Made by a program: the position numbers and the translations under genes. The notes under the pieces are model-generated. The model did not search any database. It was not told the DNA's origin and saw nothing but the letters and a program-made list of their open reading frames with translations. From assembly GCA_038255145.1 (NCBI GenBank), contig JBBSLP010000013.1:1-64000 (forward strand): a stretch of DNA of 64,000 nt, in the 5' to 3' direction. Below are positions 59,061 to 64,000 of the stretch, piece after piece. This stretch comes from WHTX01 sp038255145. GTDB lineage: Bacteria > Actinomycetota > Acidimicrobiia > Acidimicrobiales > CAIXPF01. Numbering within the stretch: position 1 is the first letter of the stretch; every line of letters starts with the position of its first letter.

Positions 59061-61067
59061 ATGACCGGAGCACCGTTGACCGCCCCTACTCCCCGGCCCA
59101 CCCCCCAGAGCACCCGGCCCGGCGCCCGACCCGAGGTCTTCGCCCTCGCGCGCCGGGCCGCGGGCGCCTATCGACGGCCCGACCTCGAGCGTCGCATCGA
59201 CCGCCTCACCGCCGACCTCGACGCCCGCCGCACCCTGGTGGTGGTGGCCGGCGACTTCAAGGCGGGCAAGAGCACCCTGGTCAACCTGCTGCTGCGCATG
59301 TCGGTGTGCCCGGTCGACGACGACGTGGCCACGGCCGTGCCCATGTCCATCGAGCACTCACCCACCACCACGGTCACCCTGCTGCACCGCCCGCCCCGGC
59401 CCGCCCCCGGTGACGTGGCGTCGGCCGTGGGCGAGGCGACGGTGCCGGCCGGCGCCGACGCCGGTACCAGCGAGGCTGCCCAGGACGAGGTCCGGCGCAC
59501 CCCCATCGCCTTCGAGCACCTGGCCGCCATCGTCGCCCCCACCGACGGCGAGGTCGACCCCGAGCTGCTGGGGGCCGAGGTGGGGGTGCCCAGCCCCCTG
59601 CTGGCCGGGGGCCTGATCCTGGCCGACTGCCCGGGGGACGGGGGCCTGGGCTCCTTCGGCCGCCTGCGCTCGTTGGCGCAGCTGGCCGGGGCCGCCTGCC
59701 TGCTGTTCGCCACCGACGCCACCAGCGAGCTGAACGAGGCCGAGCTGTCGTTCCTCGCCGTGGCGGCCAAGGTGTGCCCGTTGGTGCTGGTGGTGCTGAC
59801 CAAGACCGACCTGGTGCCGGCGTGGCGTGATGTGTACGACCGCAACCTGGGACGGCTCGACGATGCCGGTCTGGGCCGCATCGAGCAGCTGGCCGTGTCC
59901 GCCCACCTGCGGGCCTACGCCCTGGCCGACGGGGACCCCGGGCTCGACGACGCCTCGGGCATGGGCCGCCTCGAGCGCTGGCTGGCCGACAGGGTCCTGG
60001 CCAACGCCGAGCGGCTGGCCGACCGCAGTGCCCTGGTCGGCCTGCTGCTGTGCATCGACCAGCTCGAGCGCCAGTTCGACACCGAACGCCGGGCCCTGAC
60101 CGACCCCGCCGGCGCGGCCGGGTTGACGGCCGAGCTCGAAGAGGAGGCCAGCCGGTTGCGGGGCCTGCGCGACGGGGCCGCCCGCTGGCAGCAGGTGCTC
60201 AACGACGGGTCCACCGACCTGGCCGCCAAGGTCGACCTCGATCTGCGCCAGCGTCTGCGCCGGATCGAGCGTGAGGCCGAGGAGAGCATCGACGGAGAGG
60301 ATCCCGCCGACATCTGGGAGACGTTCGAGCCCTGGTTGTACGGCCGGGTGGCCGACGAGCTGGCCGAGAACTTCGCCATCCTGCGCACCGACGCCAGCCA
60401 GCTGGCCCGCACCGTGGCCGGCCTGTTCCACGCTGCGGCCGAGACGGCCGAGGCCCGCCTGAGCCCGGTCGACGTGGCCGCGGTCCTGGGGGCGGTCGAC
60501 AGCGACGCCTCGGTCGAACTGGTGCGCTTCAAGCTGTCCAGCCGGGCCTTCGTGGCCTTCCGGGCCGGCTACGGCGGTGTGCTCATGGCCAAGTTCCTCA
60601 CCGGCTTCGGCCACGCGGCCGAGTTCGCCCCCGCCGCCGCGGTCATGGGCATCCTGTTGGGCAACAAGGCGGTCAAGGACGAGGCCGAGCGCCAGCTCAA
60701 CCAGCGCCGGGCCGCGGCCCGCAACGCCGTGCGCCGCTACTCGGGCGACGTGGCCCTGGTGGCGTCGGCCCAGGTCCGCGACCATGCTCGGGCCGTGCAG
60801 CGCAACCTGCGGGACCACTTCGTCGAGCAGGCCGACGAGTTCGAGCGGGGCATCAAGGTGGCCCTGGAACAAGCCCGGGCCTCGGCCATGGCGACGGGTG
60901 ACGCCCGCACCCGGCGGCTGAAGGACGTCGAGTCCGAGCTCGAGCGGATCCGATCCCTGGCCCGGCTGGTGGCCGCCGCCGCCCAACAGCCGTCGCCGGG
61001 CGGGGCCCGCCCCGCGGCTCTGGTCTCGCCCGACACCGTGGCTGTGGGCGCAGGGAGCGGCGCGTGA
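59061..61067 (+). CDS. Dynamin-like GTPase, IniA-like
   Basis: 668 residues. The G domain has P-loop GDFKAGKSTL (Lys70), G3 DCPGDGG and G4 TKTD (in VLTKTDLVP). Coiled and helical regions follow (ELEEEASRLRGL and the C-terminal VESELERIRSL). A hydrophobic, Gly-containing segment near about 510-535 (GYGGVLMAKFLTGFG, AVMGILLGNKAVKD) is the expected membrane-insertion paddle of bacterial dynamins. Mycobacterial IniA is a membrane-fission dynamin induced by cell-wall damage. The leaderless ATG 59061 starts the pair; its stop overlaps the next gene by 4 nt (GTGA), so coupled translation and partnership are likely. Confidence 0.86.
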   Translation: MTGAPLTAPTPRPTPQSTRPGARPEVFALARRAAGAYRRPDLERRIDRLTADLDARRTLVVVAGDFKAGKSTLVNLLLRMSVCPVDDDVATAVPMSIEHSPTTTVTLLHRPPRPAPGDVASAVGEATVPAGADAGTSEAAQDEVRRTPIAFEHLAAIVAPTDGEVDPELLGAEVGVPSPLLAGGLILADCPGDGGLGSFGRLRSLAQLAGAACLLFATDATSELNEAELSFLAVAAKVCPLVLVVLTKTDLVPAWRDVYDRNLGRLDDAGLGRIEQLAVSAHLRAYALADGDPGLDDASGMGRLERWLADRVLANAERLADRSALVGLLLCIDQLERQFDTERRALTDPAGAAGLTAELEEEASRLRGLRDGAARWQQVLNDGSTDLAAKVDLDLRQRLRRIEREAEESIDGEDPADIWETFEPWLYGRVADELAENFAILRTDASQLARTVAGLFHAAAETAEARLSPVDVAAVLGAVDSDASVELVRFKLSSRAFVAFRAGYGGVLMAKFLTGFGHAAEFAPAAAVMGILLGNKAVKDEAERQLNQRRAAARNAVRRYSGDVALVASAQVRDHARAVQRNLRDHFVEQADEFERGIKVALEQARASAMATGDARTRRLKDVESELERIRSLARLVAAAAQQPSPGGARPAALVSPDTVAVGAGSGA

Positions 61068-62542
61068 GCGAGGATGCCCTGGTGGGCCGGGTGGCCGCCC
61101 TGCTCGACGACCTGACCGCGGCCGTGGGCCCGGGCCCGGCGGCCGCCGAGCTGGTGGCGGCCCGGACCACGCTGGCGGGCCCGTTGCGGGTGGCTGTGGC
61201 CGGGTGGATGAAGGCGGGCAAGTCCACCCTGCTCAACGCACTGTTGGGCGAGCCCCTGGCCCCCACCGACGCCGGCGAGTGCACGAGGGTGCTGACCGAG
61301 TTCCGCTACGGCCCCGAACCGGCCGTGGCCGTGGTCGATGCCGCCGGCGTGGCCCATCCCCGGCCCCCCCACCGCGACGCCCGCGGCGCCCTCGACATCG
61401 ACCTGGACATGGACCTCGAGGCCGTGCGCCGCCTCGAGGTGGCCTGGCCCCTGCCCGCCCTGGCCGGGGTGTCCTACCTGGACACACCGGGGCTGGAGTC
61501 GCCCACTCCGGGTTTGGCGGCCCGGGCCCGACGGGCCCTGCTGGGCGAGCTCGCCGGTGACCGCGGCGTCGACGCGGTGATCTACCTGATGCGCCACCTG
61601 CATGCCAGCGACGTGGCCTTCCTCGAAGCCTTCGCGGTGGCGCCGCGGTCCGATTCCGGCCCCGTCAACGCCGTCGGCGTGCTCGCCCGCGCCGACGAGG
61701 TCGGCGGCGGTCGCCTCGACGCCCCGGTGGTGGCCGAGCGCGTCGCCGCCCGCTACCGACGCGATCCGAGGCTGCGCCGTCTGGTGCAGACCGTGGTGCC
61801 GGTGAACGGTCTGCTGGCCGTGGCCGCCGGTCGGTTGGGCGAGGGCGAGGTGGCCGCCCTGGGGGCGTTGGCCCAGCTCCCCGGGCCCCGCCGGGCCGCG
61901 GTGCTGCGGTCGGCTGAGCTGTTGGTGGCCGCGCCCGACCTGGCGTCGGTCTCGCCCATCGTGCGGGCCGAGCTCATCCGCCACCTGGGCCCCTTCGGGG
62001 TGCGCATGGGGGCCGAGCTGCTGGCCGCCGGTGAGGTCGAGCCCGACGTCCTCGGTGTGGCGCTGCGGGCCGCCAGCGGGATCGACGGGCTGCGGGGCCT
62101 GCTCCAGGAGCGCTTCGCGGCCCGGGCCGGGGCCCTGTCGGCCCGCTCGGCCCTGGCCGTGGCCGAACGTGTGGCGTCCGGTCAGGACGAGCCCGTGCGC
62201 AGCCAGTTGCTCGGCCAGGTCGAGGAGGTGGTGGCAAACGCGCCCCAGCTGGCCGAGCTGGGGGCGTTGAACCTGCTGCGCCTGGCCCCGCCGAGGATGC
62301 CCGCGGCGTTGCTCGACGAAGCCGAAGGCCTGCTGGGCGGGTTCGGCACCGCGCCGGCCGAACGCCTGGGCCTGGGACGCGCCGCGGGGCCCGACGAGGT
62401 GGCCGGGGCGGCTCTGGCCGCCGCCGACCGCTGGCGGGCGCTGAGCGAGAGCCCGTGGGGGGATGTGGCCGCCACCCGCCTGGCCCGGGTCGCCCTGCGG
62501 GCCTGTGAGGGCATGGTCGCCGAGGTGGCCCCACCGACCTGA
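61064..62542 (+). CDS. Dynamin-like GTPase, IniC-like
   Basis: 492 residues from GTG 61064, overlapping the stop of the first dynamin by four nt. The P-loop is GWMKAGKSTLLNAL (Lys53) and G3 is LDTPG. The G4 position reads ARADEV rather than NKxD/TKxD, an altered guanine-specificity loop that matches IniC-type divergence. A Leu/Ala-rich helical region follows, without an obvious membrane-insertion segment. Bacterial dynamins often work as unequal pairs, one binding membrane; here the first gene would be the membrane-active partner. A decayed GAP-family gene follows. Confidence 0.82.
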   Translation: MSEDALVGRVAALLDDLTAAVGPGPAAAELVAARTTLAGPLRVAVAGWMKAGKSTLLNALLGEPLAPTDAGECTRVLTEFRYGPEPAVAVVDAAGVAHPRPPHRDARGALDIDLDMDLEAVRRLEVAWPLPALAGVSYLDTPGLESPTPGLAARARRALLGELAGDRGVDAVIYLMRHLHASDVAFLEAFAVAPRSDSGPVNAVGVLARADEVGGGRLDAPVVAERVAARYRRDPRLRRLVQTVVPVNGLLAVAAGRLGEGEVAALGALAQLPGPRRAAVLRSAELLVAAPDLASVSPIVRAELIRHLGPFGVRMGAELLAAGEVEPDVLGVALRAASGIDGLRGLLQERFAARAGALSARSALAVAERVASGQDEPVRSQLLGQVEEVVANAPQLAELGALNLLRLAPPRMPAALLDEAEGLLGGFGTAPAERLGLGRAAGPDEVAGAALAAADRWRALSESPWGDVAATRLARVALRACEGMVAEVAPPT

Positions 62543-62705
62543 TCCAGCCCGGTGGCCTGGTACGTTCCCGCCGTGTCCCCGGTCGGCGTCAACGCCATGC
62601 CCAATGCGCTCCTGCGGCCGGCCGAGATCGGCTCGAGGGTGGCGCAGAGGTGGTCGGGGCGGTGCTGATCGACGCCATCGGCGGCCTGCTCGTGCCGGTG
62701 AAGAA

Positions 62706-63047
62706 GTGGCGAACCTGGCCTTCGCCCTGGGGGCGGTGGCGTCAGCCACCGAGGTCGGCGTGACCGGCGCTGATCGCATTGCCGCTGCAGGGTTGTTCGT
62801 CCTTCTCGGTTCGGCCACGGTCATCGTGCCGCTGACCTTTTTTCTGGTCACCCCCGAGCGGGCCCGGGGCACGCTGGACTCGGTGAGCGCCTTCATGGTC
62901 CGCAACACCGCGGTGATCATGATGGTGATCCTCGCCTTCCTGGGCCTGAACCTGCTCGGCGGCGGCGAGGCCCTGAGCGGTGGGCGGCGGGGCGAAAGCG
63001 GCGGGCAGGCCTTCAGCGGTTGGCGAAGTAGCGGTGCAGGGCGGTGA
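62706..63047 (+). pseudogene. Remnant of a GAP-family (Sap-like) membrane protein
   Basis: In frame from GTG 62706 to the stop at 63047 the peptide contains LAFALGAVASATEVGVTG, AGLFVLLGSATVIVPLTFFL, VTPERARGTLDS and VRNTAVIMMVILAFLGLNLLG, matching the C-terminal ~95 residues of GAP (GPL-addressing protein) family proteins. The N-terminal ~120 residues with the first helices are absent; 62543-62705 encodes nothing recognisable in any frame. It overlaps the convergent LuxR gene by 35 bp. Probably a deletion-derived fragment. Confidence 0.6.
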
Positions 63048-64000
63048 AGAACTCGGCCCGGGTGGCAGCACCGATCTTGGACCGGGTGTTGGTGACGTGG
63101 CGCTCGACGGTCTTGGGGCTGATGAAGAGCAGTCCCGCCACCTCCTTGTAGCTGTGCCCGGCCAGCAGCAGGCGCACGACCTCTTCCTCCCGATCCGTCA
63201 GCTCGAACCCGCTGTTGGTGGTCGCAGGGCTCGCCGCCTCGACCACCGGAGCCGGCGCCGCGGCAGCGACCACCGGGGGCGCGCCGGTAGGTGGCGCCGA
63301 CCACTCCAGCAGGCCGGTCAGCCGCCGGGCGGCGTCGAGCAGGGTTCGGCCCAGGTCGCCGCCCCCGGTGCGCACGGCAGCGTGGCTGGCCAGCTGCCGG
63401 GCCTCCCAGGGGAAGCCGGCGTCCCGCAGCCGATCCAGCGCGGCCAGCACCGCCGGCCCGTCGACCCGCCCCGCCACACAGTCCGACCAGGTGGGCGCCA
63501 CTGCGCCGAGCACCTGCAGCCCGGCCACACCGCGACTGTCGATGGCCAGCGCCGCGGCCTGGTCGTGCCCGTCGCCGCCTGCAGCCAGGGCGGCCTGGAA
63601 GGCCACCCAGCTGACCCAGGCCCGCCACGGTGTACCCGGCGGCCCCACCAGGGCCTGCGCCTCGCCCAGCCAACGCTCGGTGCTGTCCGCGTGGCCCAGC
63701 TTGGCCGCCGCCACCGCCAGCTCGCCGAGGACGGGTAGGGCGGCCACGTCGGCCGTGGCCAGGCGGACGAGAGGCTCGGCCCGCCGCCACACCTGCCCCA
63801 GGTGTTCGAGCGTGCCCACCCGGCGGGCGATGCCGGCTTCGACGGCACGACGGGCCAGCTCGTCGGCCGGGGCCAATCGGGCCGGGCCGAGAGCATCGAG
63901 CTGGCGGGCGGCGCTGGCCAGCCTGCCCGCCTGCAGCAGGGTCCACGCCCGCAGCACCCGGTGGCGCACGTCGAGGTGGGCGCCCCCGGTGCGGCGCTCG
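63013..64000 (-). CDS. LuxR-family transcriptional regulator, IniR-like position (5' end outside window)
   Basis: The frame is open to the window edge, so the N-terminus is missing. The visible ~329 residues are Ala/Leu-rich helical repeats, then a C-terminal LuxR-type HTH: ELTDREEEVVRLLLAGHSYKEVAGLLFISPKTVERHV, read here in overlapping pieces (LTDREEEVVRLL, SYKEVAGLLFIS, KTVERHVTNTRSKIG). Large LuxR regulators with an N-terminal ATPase (the LAL or MalT type) have this C-terminal arrangement. The mycobacterial iniBAC operon is flanked by such a regulator (IniR, Rv0339c), so this is the natural candidate regulator of the dynamin genes. Family HTH is certain; equivalence to IniR is inference. 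Confidence 0.78.
   Translation of the reverse strand, partial: ERRTGGAHLDVRHRVLRAWTLLQAGRLASAARQLDALGPARLAPADELARRAVEAGIARRVGTLEHLGQVWRRAEPLVRLATADVAALPVLGELAVAAAKLGHADSTERWLGEAQALVGPPGTPWRAWVSWVAFQAALAAGGDGHDQAAALAIDSRGVAGLQVLGAVAPTWSDCVAGRVDGPAVLAALDRLRDAGFPWEARQLASHAAVRTGGGDLGRTLLDAARRLTGLLEWSAPPTGAPPVVAAAAPAPVVEAASPATTNSGFELTDREEEVVRLLLAGHSYKEVAGLLFISPKTVERHVTNTRSKIGAATRAEFFTALHRYFANR

Overview
This 64 kb window is GC-rich chromosomal DNA of an actinomycete. Evidence: strong G/C third-position bias, many GTG and one probable TTG start, several apparently leaderless genes (a TAnnnT box 6-8 nt before the start codon), ergothioneine genes, a SARP-type regulator, a single-chain acyl-CoA carboxylase and an IniA/IniC dynamin pair. 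The many CoA-thioester enzymes (CaiB/BaiF transferases, acyl-CoA dehydrogenase, thiolase plus DUF35) and amidohydrolases fit the class Acidimicrobiia (Iamia/Ilumatobacter-like). That placement is inference. No rRNA, tRNA, CRISPR array, integrase or transposase was recognised.

Layout. 0.1-7 kb: a lipoprotein, an MFS permease, a 1141-residue biotin-dependent acyl-CoA carboxylase and a TrhA/hemolysin III membrane protein. 7-19.4 kb: a minus-strand lipid/acyl-CoA block with two double-length CaiB/BaiF transferases, an amidohydrolase, a giant membrane patatin, a DUF35 protein and a thiolase. 19.6-27 kb: a REC-PAS-GGDEF-EAL protein, a GNAT acetyltransferase, an acyl-CoA dehydrogenase, an alpha/beta hydrolase, a DUF1206 membrane protein and a second amidohydrolase. 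27-35.4 kb: a SARP regulator divergent from egtB-egtD, then a frameshifted universal stress protein, an aminoglycoside-phosphotransferase-like kinase and a dienelactone hydrolase. 35.5-40.6 kb: an export operon, DUF1800 (frameshifted)-DUF1501-unknown-DUF4399. 40.8-48 kb: a possible small protein, a MetE-like protein, a fused MFS/spermidine synthase divergent from a P450, and a ureide-catabolism trio ending in a PuuE-type allantoinase. 47.9-50.6 kb: a PKD-like anchored protein, a small membrane protein and a frameshifted MFS permease.

The most unusual region is 50.6-64 kb. Two dynamin-like GTPases (IniA/IniC-like, overlapping by 4 nt) lie with an IniB-like acidic repeat protein, two more very acidic proteins, a Cys-rich membrane-anchored secreted protein, an Hsp70 ATPase fused through a membrane segment to an extracytoplasmic domain, a subtilase and a LuxR-type regulator. 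It looks like an expanded relative of the mycobacterial iniBAC envelope-stress locus. A second notable signal is a 19-bp motif in four exact copies, each a 7-bp direct repeat (CGATTCG) at 11-bp period. This is the geometry recognised by SARP regulators, and a different 11-bp-period repeat overlaps the start of the window's own SARP gene.

Three genes (universal stress protein, DUF1800, MFS permease) are each broken by one nucleotide, two of them in G/C runs. They could be consensus errors or real decay and should be checked against reads before being called pseudogenes.
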